Shown: positions 8,965-18,137 of the stretch, piece by piece
Layout: each line of letters opens with the position of its first letter
Position numbering within the stretch: position 1 is the stretch's first letter
Assembly: GCF_038004425.1 (NCBI RefSeq)
Contig: NZ_JBBORC010000001.1
Span: 1,465,001-1,529,000, forward strand
Direction of reading: 5' to 3'
Origin: Solibacillus sp. FSL W7-1464
GTDB lineage: Bacteria; Bacillota; Bacilli; Bacillales_A; Planococcaceae
Length of the DNA stretch: 64,000 nt
Notes under the pieces: model-generated
Databases searched by the model: none
Told to the model about the DNA's origin: nothing
What the model saw: the letters and a program-made list of their open reading frames with translations, nothing else
Translations under genes and position numbers: made by a program

Positions 8965-9498
8965 TTGTTAAACATGCTTTTCGTACAGATGTCCGGATTC
9001 CCGGGCTCCGGCAAGTCGACGCTTTCTCGACAAATTGCCAAGAGAACTGGAGCAGTCATAGTAGATCATGATATTGTAAAATCTTCGTTATTAACGTCAT
9101 TTGAGGAAATTCCAATAGAGAAAAAACTTGCTGGAAAGATTGCCTATAATGTTGATTGGTCTTTAGTGGAATTTCATTTATCACAAGGACAGAATGTCGT
9201 TTTAGATAGTCCTTGTCTTTATCAGGAAATGGTGGAGCGAGGGATAGGATTGTCAAAAAAGTATAATGCCGCATACAAATACGTAGAGTGTTATCTGAAT
9301 GATTATCAGGAAATTAATAATAGATTACAAAGTCGAAATAGAATGGTTAGTCAAATAGAAAAGGCCAGCTCAGAAGAAATATTTAAATTTACGATTGAGA
9401 ATAGTAAGAAACCAGATGAAGGTTCATATATCATTGTAAATACTAAAGATCCTTTAGAAAGTTACATAGATCGGGTAATTGATTTTATCATGGAGTAA
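8965..9498 (+). CDS. P-loop ATP-binding kinase-like protein
   Basis: A 177-residue single-domain P-loop NTPase with Walker A GFPGSGKST close to the N-terminus, then AVIVDHDIVKSS and a LDSPCLYQ strand. It has the outline of AAA_33/zeta-toxin-like small-molecule kinases; no antitoxin gene accompanies it, so a metabolic or tRNA/nucleotide kinase role is equally likely. Start is ambiguous: TTG 8965 follows GAGGAAGTGAG closely, and ATG 8974 in the same frame is 14 bases from it. Confidence 0.75.
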   Translation: MLNMLFVQMSGFPGSGKSTLSRQIAKRTGAVIVDHDIVKSSLLTSFEEIPIEKKLAGKIAYNVDWSLVEFHLSQGQNVVLDSPCLYQEMVERGIGLSKKYNAAYKYVECYLNDYQEINNRLQSRNRMVSQIEKASSEEIFKFTIENSKKPDEGSYIIVNTKDPLESYIDRVIDFIME

Positions 9499-9534
9499 GC
9501 CATACTGAAATCTATCCATTGCGGAGGTGCTGTA

Positions 9535-9897
9535 TTGAAGCTCGTTAGTTCGAAAATAGGAATTTTAATTTTGTTTAGTGTTACTCTTTTATCTGCCTGC
9601 ATACAGAAAGGTTATGTGTTTTTTGGTGAAAGTGAAAATTGGAGAGTCCAATATACAGTGACAGATGATAGTGGCTGCAATGCTACTAAAGGCTATATAA
9701 AATACCTGGGAAATGATTCAATGCCGGAACAATTGGAATTTAGTGTTGATAATACAGAAGGGGCCTCCATTTCATTAGATGAAAATGGCATGTTCTTTCT
9801 GCCATATGGCTGTTCGAATGCAACGGAAGGATCAGAGCTTGAAGCGAGTATCAAGTGGAACAGCCAATCGGAGACAATCCAATTACCTTTAAAATAA
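9535..9897 (+). CDS. Putative lipoprotein
   Basis: A 120-residue secreted protein with a type II signal peptide: charged start, hydrophobic core and lipobox LLSAC, so the mature protein would begin at Cys22 and be lipid-anchored. The mature part has two further cysteines that may form a disulfide and looks beta-rich. No family recognised. The start is TTG, chosen because GGAGGTG sits 6 bases upstream and no other start gives a complete signal peptide. Confidence 0.75.
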   Translation: MKLVSSKIGILILFSVTLLSACIQKGYVFFGESENWRVQYTVTDDSGCNATKGYIKYLGNDSMPEQLEFSVDNTEGASISLDENGMFFLPYGCSNATEGSELEASIKWNSQSETIQLPLK

Positions 9898-10000
9898 TAT
9901 TTATAAGTTAATTAGTATAGTACTGGTAGATTTCTGTATTCCGACTGCTATTGCGTAATTTTTCTTTATATTCAACAGAAATTAATAACAAGTCATAAAA

Positions 10001-10044
10001 GAAAAAAACACCTCGAAAGTTATGTGTTCGACACTAACTTTCGT
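10001..10044 (-). terminator. Terminator of topB
   Basis: CGAAAGTTA pairs with TAACTTTCG around a 12-base loop, with a T run on the reverse strand, 29 bases after the topB stop. Confidence 0.85.
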
Positions 10045-10072
10045 GATGTTATTTTTAAAATGAAGTAAATTA

Positions 10073-12244
10073 CTATGACTTTGTAAATTTGAAGCTTGTC
10101 TTTCGTTCCTTCTCATCCCAAATGAGGTGGGCATTGAAGATTTTTCCGCCTTTTTTAAATCCTTTGATCAAGTCCGTTTCACCGGAAGTTAAAAGTTTCT
10201 TCAGATTCGTTTGTGTAATTGTTTTTCCGAGTATTTTTTTGGAAACTGAAAATTTACAGCTGGCTTTTTTATAGTTTGAACAGCCGTAAAAAGTACCGTG
10301 ATCGACAATGGATCCATCACAAAGAATACATTTCCCGACAACTGTTTTTTCTTTCTTATACTTTTTCGTATAGGGATTGTTTTCGGTGATTTTCTCCACA
10401 TCATTTTGGTTGAAGGCCCAGACTTTTTCACGCTCGCCGGCATCTGCTATCAATTTATCGGCCAGTTTTTTTACCTGTTCCATAAATACTTGCGGGGAAG
10501 CGTGCCCTTCACCAATTTCAGAAAGGCGCTGCTCCCATTTAGCTGTCATGGATGCGGACGTTAATATGCTTTCACCCAGCGCCTCAATGAGCAGCATGCC
10601 TTTTGTCGTTGCAAACACTTGGTTTTTCCTCACTTCGATATAGTTCCGGTCTTTCAGTGTGCCGATAATTCCGGCGCGTGTAGCTTCCGTACCTAATCCT
10701 TCCGTTTTCGATAACACTTTTTCCAGCTCCGCATCTTCCAAATGTTTACCCGCCGTTTTCATGACTGTAATTAAATTACCTTCCGAATAGCGGTTTGGCG
10801 GCTGGGTTTCACCTTTCTTTACATCTGCTTTCACGACAGTCCCTTGCTCACTTTCCTGAAGAAGGGGGAGCAGTTCATCTTTATCAGCACTATCTTTTGT
10901 ATGATGAATGACTTTACGCCAACCTTCCTCCAGCAGAACTTTTCCTTTGGAAATGAATTCCGCGCGCTGATCCACAAGCGAGTGAATTGTTGTATAGGAG
11001 AATACGGCATTATTGTAATGGGCCGCAATGACTTGCCTTGCAACTAAATCATAAATCTTTGCTTCCTCGGCACTGAACTTTGCCATATTCGGAACTTGTT
11101 CAGTAATTATTATGGCATGGTGATCGGTTACCTTTTTTTCATTCACGAACCGTTTATTGTTCATAAGTGAAGTTGTCGGTGGCGGTAAAAGACTTTTATA
11201 TTGATCCAGCTTACTTAACTGTCCGAGAATAGCCGGTAATGTTTTCGCTTCCTCATTCGTCAAAAATTGTGAATCCGATCTTGGATAGGAAACGACACCT
11301 TTCAAATAAAGCTTCTGCAAAATATCGAGCGTCATTTGCGGAGAAAATTTAAATGCTTTGTTAGCTGTTGCCTGTAGTGCAGACAGATTGAACAAAAGGG
11401 GTGGTGCATATTCCTTCTTTTCTTTTTTTATATTTGTAATTTCCACGTTTTTATTGATGCAAAAGTTGGCTGCAGCAATTGCCTGGCGTTCTTCGAGAAG
11501 CCTTGTCACATTATTTTTATGCCATTTTGCTTTGAGGGTCTTGCCGTTGAAATTGAATTCCGCCTCCACTTCCCAAAACGGTTCTGGTTTAAAGTTCGCA
11601 ATTTCATGCTCACGTTTCACGATAAGCGCCAAAGTGGGTGTTTGTACTCGTCCAATGGAGAAAACATCTTTTACGCTATTACGTTTAAGGAGTACCGTGT
11701 ACAATCTGGATGTATTAATACCGATAAGCCAATCAGCACAGGAGCGGCTTAATGCTTCAAAATAAATATTCCTCGTTTTTTCTTCCGGCAATAAGTTTGC
11801 AAATCCGTTTTTCACAGCATTTTCCGTTAATGAGGATATCCATAATCGTTTCATCGGTTTATTCACACCACATACTTTTAAAATGGTACGTATAATGAGT
11901 TCACCTTCGCGCCCAGCATCCCCGCCGATGATGATTTCTCGAATATCCGGTCTTTTAGTGAGTGTTTTTATAATATTGAACTGCTTATATTTCGTTTTCG
12001 TTACTTTATACTCGAAACGTTCGGGAATGATCGGCAATGTATCCAACGTCCATTTCTTCCAGGCAGCGTTGTACTCTTCCGGGGCCTTCAATTCACAAAG
12101 ATGACCGATCGCCCATGTAATGAGGGCACCTTCCGGAAAGTATGTGTTTGGCTTCACTTCAAAATAACCGGCCTTTTTAGTAAATGAAAATGGGGCAGCC
12201 AATTTTGCTGCCTGATCTGGTTTTTCTGCAATTACTATTTTCAT
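10073..12244 (-). CDS. topB: DNA topoisomerase III
   Basis: Type IA topoisomerase that relaxes or decatenates DNA through a single-strand break. The 723 residues match Bacillus TopB (about 727). Visible are the Toprim domain with IAEKPDQA (Glu7) and GGDAGREGE (about 107-115), the type IA core with FSIGRVQTPTL, and the active-site tyrosine Tyr320 in VVSYPRSDS. The C-terminus carries one four-cysteine zinc-finger-like unit (CILCDG...CSNYKKASC). It is a single-gene unit on the reverse strand with its own terminator. Confidence 0.97.
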   Translation of the reverse strand: MKIVIAEKPDQAAKLAAPFSFTKKAGYFEVKPNTYFPEGALITWAIGHLCELKAPEEYNAAWKKWTLDTLPIIPERFEYKVTKTKYKQFNIIKTLTKRPDIREIIIGGDAGREGELIIRTILKVCGVNKPMKRLWISSLTENAVKNGFANLLPEEKTRNIYFEALSRSCADWLIGINTSRLYTVLLKRNSVKDVFSIGRVQTPTLALIVKREHEIANFKPEPFWEVEAEFNFNGKTLKAKWHKNNVTRLLEERQAIAAANFCINKNVEITNIKKEKKEYAPPLLFNLSALQATANKAFKFSPQMTLDILQKLYLKGVVSYPRSDSQFLTNEEAKTLPAILGQLSKLDQYKSLLPPPTTSLMNNKRFVNEKKVTDHHAIIITEQVPNMAKFSAEEAKIYDLVARQVIAAHYNNAVFSYTTIHSLVDQRAEFISKGKVLLEEGWRKVIHHTKDSADKDELLPLLQESEQGTVVKADVKKGETQPPNRYSEGNLITVMKTAGKHLEDAELEKVLSKTEGLGTEATRAGIIGTLKDRNYIEVRKNQVFATTKGMLLIEALGESILTSASMTAKWEQRLSEIGEGHASPQVFMEQVKKLADKLIADAGEREKVWAFNQNDVEKITENNPYTKKYKKEKTVVGKCILCDGSIVDHGTFYGCSNYKKASCKFSVSKKILGKTITQTNLKKLLTSGETDLIKGFKKGGKIFNAHLIWDEKERKTSFKFTKS

Positions 12245-12628
12245 ATATCCTTCTCCTACTAATAATAATTACAACTCCTATTGTAATAATTATAGAGTAA
12301 TTTACAGTCGAATGGGAGAACAAACATTTATTCCTTACTATAGATGGTGGGTAAGATGGTTTCACTATTTTGTCACTTCATTTGCCTAACAGAGGACAAT
12401 TATTTTTTATTGTAAAAATGTTATAAATTTAAATAAATAAATATCATTTTTTATAAAAATCTCATATAATAGATTGACAAAATGACGAATTATTCGTATT
12501 TTGACTAAATAGATTAATGAATTTACTGAATAGTCTTGACTGAAATGGGATAAATTTGTACACTGTGTAAAGTCAAATGTTTTTTCGGTGAGTACAAATA
12601 TCAATTTTGAGAGTAAGGATATGATGAG
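12245..12628. other. AT-rich divergent intergenic region topB / aspartokinase
   Basis: This 384-base region holds several promoter-like boxes pointing at the aspartokinase: TTGACA at 12475, TTGACT at 12501 and the best one at 12536. I looked for a lysine riboswitch, as found before some Bacillus aspartokinase genes, and did not see its conserved elements. Nothing coding is apparent. Confidence 0.6.
12536..12564 (+). promoter_or_regulatory. Sigma-A-type promoter of the aspartokinase gene
   Basis: TTGACT, a 17-base spacer, then TACACT. The predicted start of transcription lies about 55 bases before the start codon. Confidence 0.6.
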
Positions 12629-13990
12629 ATGATAGTATGTAAATTTGGCGGCACATCTGTCGCGAGTGCAGAACAAATCAAAAAAGTAGCAAGCATTGTG
12701 AAATCTAATCCTGAAAGAAAGATTGTCGCTGTTTCTGCGCCTGGTAAGCGTTCAAGTGACGATATTAAAGTGACGGATTTATTAATAGATTTAGCAAACA
12801 CCGTGATGAATGAAGGCGATGTTGAAGCGAAAATTAAGACTGTAGTAAATCGTTACCGTAATATCGCTGAAGATCTTGGTCTAGACAATACAATTTCAGA
12901 TATTATTGAACAGGATATACGAGGGCGTGTGACAGAAAATTTGTCAGACAAAGATTTATTCCTAGATAATATAAAAGCAAGTGGTGAAGATAACAACGCA
13001 AAACTTATTGCGTCTTATTTTAATGCAATCGGCATGCCTGCAAAATATGTAAGTCCAAAAGATAAGTTAATTTTAAATGACTTCCCGGAACGTACGTATG
13101 CACTTCCAGAAGCATACGAAAACTTAAGTGTATTGAAAGATACGGAAGAAATTATAATTTTCCCTGGATTCTTCGGATATACAAAGTCAGGCATATTACG
13201 CACATTTGACCGTGGCGGATCTGATATTACAGGTTCCATATTGGCATCTGCCGTTGGGGCAAAGCTATATGAAAACTTTACGGATGTGGACTGCGTGTTC
13301 GCTGCAAATCCTAAAGTCGTAAATGATCCAGTCGATATTAAAGAAATTACGTATCGCGAAATGCGCGAATTATCGTATGCCGGTTTTTCCGTATTCCATG
13401 ATGAGGCATTGATGCCGGTCTATAAACAGGGTATTCCGGTCAATATTAAAAACACAAATAACCCGTCTGCGTCCGGAACATTAATATTACCAACTCGTCC
13501 GGCAACGAATCGCCCGGTCACAGGGATTTCGGCGGATAGTGGTTTTTCAATACTATATGTATCAAAATATTTAATGAATCGGGAAGTTGGCTTTGGTCGC
13601 AAGCTTCTTCAAATTATAGAAGAAGAAAACATTTCCTATGAGCATACGCCATCTGGCTTAGACGATATTTCAGTTATTATGCGTTCATGCCAGCTGACAC
13701 CTGAAATTGAAGAGCGTATTGTAAAACGTGTTAAGGAAGAATTATGCGCAGATGATGTTCAATTCAGTCATAACTTTTCAATGATTGTCATTGTCGGGGA
13801 AGGCATGCGCCATAATACAGGCTTGGCGGCACGTGCGGCAACTGCGATTTCCGCAACAGGTGCAAATATTGAAATGATTAATCAAGGTTCTTCGGAAGTT
13901 AGTCTTGTATTTGGTGTTCTTTCAAAATATGAAGATCAAATTTTAAAGGGACTTTATGAAGAGTTTTTCGCAACAATTACTTCGTTTTAG
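12629..13990 (+). CDS. yclM: Aspartate kinase (class III, YclM-like)
   Basis: Phosphorylates aspartate, the entry to lysine, threonine and methionine synthesis. The 453 residues and N-terminus VCKFGGTSVASAEQIKKV match monofunctional aspartokinase III of Bacillus (YclM, 454 residues). The kinase core includes FDRGGSDITGS (about 190-200). Two ACT regulatory domains follow from about 305, with SMIVIVGEGM and a C-terminal INQGSSEVSL ligand loop, so feedback by lysine and/or threonine is expected from the family. It stands alone between a promoter and terminator. GTAAGGA precedes the ATG. Confidence 0.93.
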   Translation: MIVCKFGGTSVASAEQIKKVASIVKSNPERKIVAVSAPGKRSSDDIKVTDLLIDLANTVMNEGDVEAKIKTVVNRYRNIAEDLGLDNTISDIIEQDIRGRVTENLSDKDLFLDNIKASGEDNNAKLIASYFNAIGMPAKYVSPKDKLILNDFPERTYALPEAYENLSVLKDTEEIIIFPGFFGYTKSGILRTFDRGGSDITGSILASAVGAKLYENFTDVDCVFAANPKVVNDPVDIKEITYREMRELSYAGFSVFHDEALMPVYKQGIPVNIKNTNNPSASGTLILPTRPATNRPVTGISADSGFSILYVSKYLMNREVGFGRKLLQIIEEENISYEHTPSGLDDISVIMRSCQLTPEIEERIVKRVKEELCADDVQFSHNFSMIVIVGEGMRHNTGLAARAATAISATGANIEMINQGSSEVSLVFGVLSKYEDQILKGLYEEFFATITSF

Positions 13991-13998
13991 ATAATATT

Positions 13999-14030
13999 TA
14001 GTCGAATCCATGTCGGGTTCGGCTTTTTTC
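13999..14030 (+). terminator. Terminator after aspartokinase
   Basis: AGTCGAATCC pairs with GGGTTCGGCT (two G-U pairs) around a 5-base loop, then a T run. Confidence 0.85.
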
Positions 14031-14105
14031 TTTGGAATTTTGGGTATTGTAATAAAAAACCCATAGAATAGAGGGATAAATACATAAATTAAAGGGGGAG
14101 ACAAT

Positions 14106-14756
14106 ATGAAAATAGAAATTTTTTCCGATTATGCTTGTCCGTTTTGTTATATTGCGAAAACGAAATTATTTCAAGCGATTAAGCAGTTAAATCTAGATGA
14201 GGAAACGGAAGTCGTTTACAGGGCATTCGAACTCAATCCTGCAGCTTCAAAGTCGGAAACGGTATCTTATGTCGACACAATCTTTAAAAAGAAAAACAAT
14301 GATCTCCGTAAAACGGAAGAATTTATGGAAGCGTTGGAAATTCATGCACAGGATGCCGGAGTCAGATTCAATCTTGATAAGGTAGTGCTCGCCAATACAA
14401 AAAATGCCCACCGTTTAACTAAACTTGCAAGGCTTTATGAAAAAGAATTGGAGTTTGCTGATATTGTGATGGAATATTTTTTTTCAGAAGGTCTTAATTT
14501 AAATGACATAGAGGCACTGTTGGACATTTGCGAACAGATTGGCATTGACCGGAACATGGCGCAAAAAATAATAAAAGAACAACAATTCACTGAAGAATTA
14601 GTACTGGATCGTTATGAGGCACAGCAGCTGCAAATATCAAGTGTTCCTTTTTTTGTCTTTGAAGACCATTACGGTATTAGAGGAGTGGAGCCGCTGGAGG
14701 TATTTATAAATACATTACTTCAAACAAAGGAATATATGAAGAAAAACCAAAAATAG
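14106..14756 (+). CDS. DsbA-family oxidoreductase (FrnE-like)
   Basis: A 216-residue thioredoxin-fold protein with the active-site motif CPFC at 11-14 immediately after the first strand MKIEIFSDYA, a long helical insertion, and the conserved cis-proline loop SSVPFFVF near 180. It lacks a signal peptide, as usual for the cytosolic FrnE branch of the DsbA superfamily, whose members act in thiol-disulfide exchange under stress or in polyketide synthesis. Start set by AAAGGGGGAG before ATG. The glycerophosphodiesterase gene begins 24 bases later, likely the same transcript. Confidence 0.9.
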   Translation: MKIEIFSDYACPFCYIAKTKLFQAIKQLNLDEETEVVYRAFELNPAASKSETVSYVDTIFKKKNNDLRKTEEFMEALEIHAQDAGVRFNLDKVVLANTKNAHRLTKLARLYEKELEFADIVMEYFFSEGLNLNDIEALLDICEQIGIDRNMAQKIIKEQQFTEELVLDRYEAQQLQISSVPFFVFEDHYGIRGVEPLEVFINTLLQTKEYMKKNQK

Positions 14757-14780
14757 AAATTACTAGTCGGAGGAAGTTTT

Positions 14781-16559
14781 GTGGACAGAATTAAACGAGT
14801 TATAAAACTGATTTTCAGAAATCTGTATTATTATCGAGTCGATTATATACGGACGTTTGCGATATTACGGATTGTGCAGGCATTTATTCTATTGCCGCTC
14901 ATCTGGCTGATTACCGCGCTTGTCATGGATATAACAGGAGTGCAGGTGATCACTCAAGATAGCATCTTGTATTTACTGACACATCCGTTTGCGATATTAG
15001 GAATAGGAATCATATTTTTTATCGGAATTGTATTCATCTATTATGAATTAGGATTTTTAATACTACTGGCATATTATCAGCAACGGGCCATTCCATATAC
15101 ATGGAAAGAGCTGTTAAAACGGTTAAATCAGAAGGTTGTCTATTTTATCAGTTTGCAGACATTGCTGATTGTCGTTTACCTCCTGTTATTAATTCCGCTT
15201 ATTTCATCATTATTACCAGTTTCATTGATTCAAAATATCAATGTACCAAGTTTCATTATAGATGAACTTTTGAACTCCCGGAATGGCACTGTCTTATATA
15301 TTGTGCTAATAATAATATTGAGCTTTATAAGTTTACGCTTTATTTTTACATGGCCATTTTTTACGGTTTACCAAGAGGTTACACTATTTAAAGCATTAAA
15401 AATGAGCTGGCAGTTTTCGAAAAGGAAACTGCTTGAGACGGTCGGAATGATCGGGCTTGTTGTTATTGTCAATGTAACGCTTTTATTGTTCGCATTATTT
15501 ATAGTATTAACACCGCTATTTATCATTGAAACTCTGAAGCCGGACTGGGGACTTGTTACCGCAAGCTTTACGCTGACCCTCGCACAGGGCGTCATCATTC
15601 TGTTTTTTACTATATTGCAAGTGTTCTTTACACAGCTGATCGTAATGGTGGCATTTCAGTTAACACGCCATAAACCATTAATCGTTCAGGAAGAATCATT
15701 TAGACAAACGATTCGCCAATGGACCTTTATCATTGTTGTATTCGCTTTTTTCCTTGTGAGCGGTATTAATCTGATCAGTTTGGAAAAAACGATTTACGAA
15801 CCCGAAACCAACATCATATCCCATCGAGGATTTATGGATGGCGGTGTGGAAAACACATTAAATGCCATTGAGGCTGCAAAAAAAGCAGAAGCGGATTTAG
15901 TGGAAATCGATATTCAGCAAACGAAGGATGGGGAATTTGTTGTCCATCATGATAAAACGTTGTCACGCTTGGCGGGTGAAGACGATATTGTCTATGATTT
16001 AACGCTCAATGAACTAGTTACGACGACTGTTTTGGCGGATGGGTTCAGCGACACGATCGCTTCTTTTGAGGAAGTGCTTGAGATGAGTCGTGATTTAAAT
16101 ATAAAATTGCTTATTGAACTGAAAACACATGGTTTTGAAACAGAGGACTTTCTTCAGCGCTTTGTCGATCTGCTTGATGAATATGATGCCTTGGATTATC
16201 ATTATGTTCAATCGCCTGATTTGCCGTCAATGGAAATGCTGGAAGAACTGGAACCCCGGATTCATACCGGTCATATTTACTCCATCGCCTATGGGAAACT
16301 ACCGGAATCAAATGCCGACTTTATTTCAGTAGAGCAGTCTTTTGCGACAAAAAATATTCAGAAGCAGGTTGTAGACCGCGGTATGGAGCTGTTCGTCTGG
16401 ACGATAAATGATGAGTCGGATATGCAAAAATTTTATGAGAAAAATGTAGATGGTGTCATTACCGATCATCCGGATGAAGCACTTTCAAAACGTGAAAAAT
16501 TTGATGAAAAGCAAAATTTCATAGGGCGGATACTCAATAAAATCAAGATTATTTATTAA
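14781..16559 (+). CDS. Membrane-fused glycerophosphodiester phosphodiesterase
   Basis: A 592-residue two-part protein. Residues 1 to about 335 form a membrane domain with roughly eight hydrophobic segments (the glycerophosphoryl diester phosphodiesterase membrane domain family). Residues 345-570 are a GDPD catalytic domain with HRG at 348-350, EN at 357-358, EID at 375-377 and HHD at 389-391, the metal-binding and general acid-base residues. It should hydrolyse glycerophosphodiesters, releasing glycerol-3-phosphate, possibly from lipoteichoic acid or lipid turnover. Starts at GTG after CGGAGGAAG. Same direction as the next three small genes. Confidence 0.92.
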   Translation: MDRIKRVIKLIFRNLYYYRVDYIRTFAILRIVQAFILLPLIWLITALVMDITGVQVITQDSILYLLTHPFAILGIGIIFFIGIVFIYYELGFLILLAYYQQRAIPYTWKELLKRLNQKVVYFISLQTLLIVVYLLLLIPLISSLLPVSLIQNINVPSFIIDELLNSRNGTVLYIVLIIILSFISLRFIFTWPFFTVYQEVTLFKALKMSWQFSKRKLLETVGMIGLVVIVNVTLLLFALFIVLTPLFIIETLKPDWGLVTASFTLTLAQGVIILFFTILQVFFTQLIVMVAFQLTRHKPLIVQEESFRQTIRQWTFIIVVFAFFLVSGINLISLEKTIYEPETNIISHRGFMDGGVENTLNAIEAAKKAEADLVEIDIQQTKDGEFVVHHDKTLSRLAGEDDIVYDLTLNELVTTTVLADGFSDTIASFEEVLEMSRDLNIKLLIELKTHGFETEDFLQRFVDLLDEYDALDYHYVQSPDLPSMEMLEELEPRIHTGHIYSIAYGKLPESNADFISVEQSFATKNIQKQVVDRGMELFVWTINDESDMQKFYEKNVDGVITDHPDEALSKREKFDEKQNFIGRILNKIKIIY

Positions 16560-16569
16560 GGGGAAATCA

Positions 16570-17100
16570 ATGCAGACTTATACGTACGAAGTATTAGGAG
16601 ATATAAAATCCACGGAACAGCGGCCAGTATACAATCAAGCGGGGGAACAAATCCTGAAAGTTCAGCGCATTTATGATAATGGGTTGAAAAAGGTGCTGGA
16701 TGGCTATTTCGATCACCGCTATTTTTTGAAATATGCGGTGCTCCGTAATGATGGACAATTATTGTTCGAAGTGAAAAAGATTTTTAGACGTGGGAAAGTG
16801 TGGTTTGAAGGGAAAGATCATGTTCTAAACGAAAAATATATCATTAATTACGAAAACTGGCGTATAGGCGTCCCTGAACTATTTATTTCAAACGACAAAT
16901 TTAGAATGAAAATTGACAAAGAAATGGAAGACTGGTCCAACTTTATTATCAATGATGAGGTTATCGCAAGATGGCTTGCAGTTTATAATGAACAATCGGA
17001 TATGTTTTCGGTTAAGCTGGTAATATGGGATGAAGCACCGGTGCAGGACCCGGCGTTTTATATCGCCATTGCACAGGCGACACTATTTATAGGGGTATAG
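16570..17100 (+). CDS. Tubby C-terminal-like / LURP-one-related protein
   Basis: A 176-residue soluble beta-rich protein with no signal peptide. Its pattern (YEVLGDIKSTEQRPVYNQAGE, LLFEVKKIFRRGKVWFEG, repeated strands and a hydrophobic C-terminal helix FYIAIAQATLF) is typical of bacterial tubby-like/LURP-one-related proteins, an assignment made by overall look rather than a diagnostic motif. The eukaryotic relatives bind membrane phospholipids; placement directly behind a membrane glycerophosphodiesterase (11-base gap) suggests a membrane-lipid link. Confidence 0.6.
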   Translation: MQTYTYEVLGDIKSTEQRPVYNQAGEQILKVQRIYDNGLKKVLDGYFDHRYFLKYAVLRNDGQLLFEVKKIFRRGKVWFEGKDHVLNEKYIINYENWRIGVPELFISNDKFRMKIDKEMEDWSNFIINDEVIARWLAVYNEQSDMFSVKLVIWDEAPVQDPAFYIAIAQATLFIGV

Positions 17101-17112
17101 GAGAGTAAAAAG

Positions 17113-17367
17113 ATGAATGTTGTATTTGTATTAACAGAAACCGCTGAAGAAGTTTTGCAAATGGTCAGTAACGATGTTGCGGGACTGCTCGCTGCTGTAA
17201 AGGGCGAAAGTGTTTCTTTTCCGTTTGGCAGCTATCAGTACGACAGCCACACACTGGATCATTATTTATTGGAAAATGGTACATATCAGCAAGAGCTTGT
17301 CATTTATTTAAAACCAGAGCAGAAAAATAACGAAACGATTTTGCCGTTACCTAAAATGCAGGATTAA
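17113..17367 (+). CDS. Hypothetical small protein
   Basis: An 84-residue soluble acidic protein, no recognised family. AGGAGA lies 8 bases before the ATG and the gene follows the previous one by 12 bases, so it is the likely end of the glycerophosphodiesterase operon. Confidence 0.6.
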   Translation: MNVVFVLTETAEEVLQMVSNDVAGLLAAVKGESVSFPFGSYQYDSHTLDHYLLENGTYQQELVIYLKPEQKNNETILPLPKMQD

Positions 17368-17427
17368 CATAGCTAATTTGCATCCATTCTATTATAATTT
17401 CACCTGAATAAAGGAAATCGAATTCAC

Positions 17428-17730
17428 TTGTCGAATGTAGTTGTTGAATACATATTGGCAGGTGAATTTTCTTTGCGTCAGCTAAATCTATTTGATCTGG
17501 AATTTGAGCGGCATCAGCCGAAATTTCAATTGATGGATACTGTGAAAGTAATATTAATCGATGAACAACTGGATAGTGAAACCTATTATTATCGCAAATT
17601 TTATGAAGCCCATATTATTAATAAGGTAGGGGAAATAACAGACATTCATATAAATACATCCGGAATCCTTACCTGCGAAGTGGATATAAACGGAGCGAAA
17701 TATTATTTGCTTGAAGAGGAGCTTATTTAA
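17428..17730 (+). CDS. Hypothetical small protein
   Basis: A 100-residue acidic soluble protein rich in Tyr and Leu, family not recognised. The apparent start is TTG 17428 with AAAGGA about 13 bases upstream, a loose spacing; no better start is seen in frame. A strong bidirectional terminator follows, which supports it being the end of a transcript. Confidence 0.5.
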   Translation: MSNVVVEYILAGEFSLRQLNLFDLEFERHQPKFQLMDTVKVILIDEQLDSETYYYRKFYEAHIINKVGEITDIHINTSGILTCEVDINGAKYYLLEEELI

Positions 17731-17750
17731 AGAAAGGTATGCAAACGGAA

Positions 17751-17784
17751 AAATCCCGAGTACTTAAAGCGGTACTCGGGATTT
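17751..17784. terminator. Bidirectional terminator
   Basis: AAATCCCGAGTAC pairs perfectly with GTACTCGGGATTT around an 8-base loop, between convergent genes. Confidence 0.85.
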
Positions 17785-17785
17785 A

Positions 17786-17977
17786 CTATTTATTTTTCCG
17801 TTCAAGTTTCATACCGATAATACGAATGACGATGCCGATCAGGATAAACACCCATCCGATGCCGATAAAAACATAATTCAATGTTTGATTAGTGTTAGGC
17901 AGGATGCCAAACAAACCTAAACAAACGACAATAATGCCGGAAAATGATACAAGCATTCCTGCTGTTACAATATTCAC
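17786..17977 (-). CDS. Small two-segment membrane protein
   Basis: About 63 residues with two hydrophobic segments (MLVSFSGIIVVCLGLFGIL and YVFIGIGWVFILIGIVIRI) and a basic tail KLERKNK. Function unknown. The frame opens at GTG 17986, but that codon is inside the AGAGGTG ribosome site; the next GTG at 17977 is 6 bases after it and is the better start. Confidence 0.65.
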   Translation of the reverse strand: MNIVTAGMLVSFSGIIVVCLGLFGILPNTNQTLNYVFIGIGWVFILIGIVIRIIGMKLERKNK

Positions 17978-18137
17978 GAACTTCACCTCTGAAAAATTCT
18001 ATCATGACTCACTATCGAACACAATCTCCCAATGTTTCCTGGATGAAAAGGAATAATTTCATTTAATATCCAATATATTGAAACTATTGCCAATAATTAG
18101 GCGTATAATAGGTAGAACATAAAAGGAGGAATTGGAA

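Noticed and set aside
8965-9498. Zeta-toxin of a toxin-antitoxin pair
   Set aside because: The Walker A motif fits, but there is no epsilon-type antitoxin gene and the neighbours are ordinary enzymes.
12245-12628. Lysine riboswitch before the aspartokinase gene
   Set aside because: Expected from related Bacillus lysC genes, but the conserved core elements are absent.
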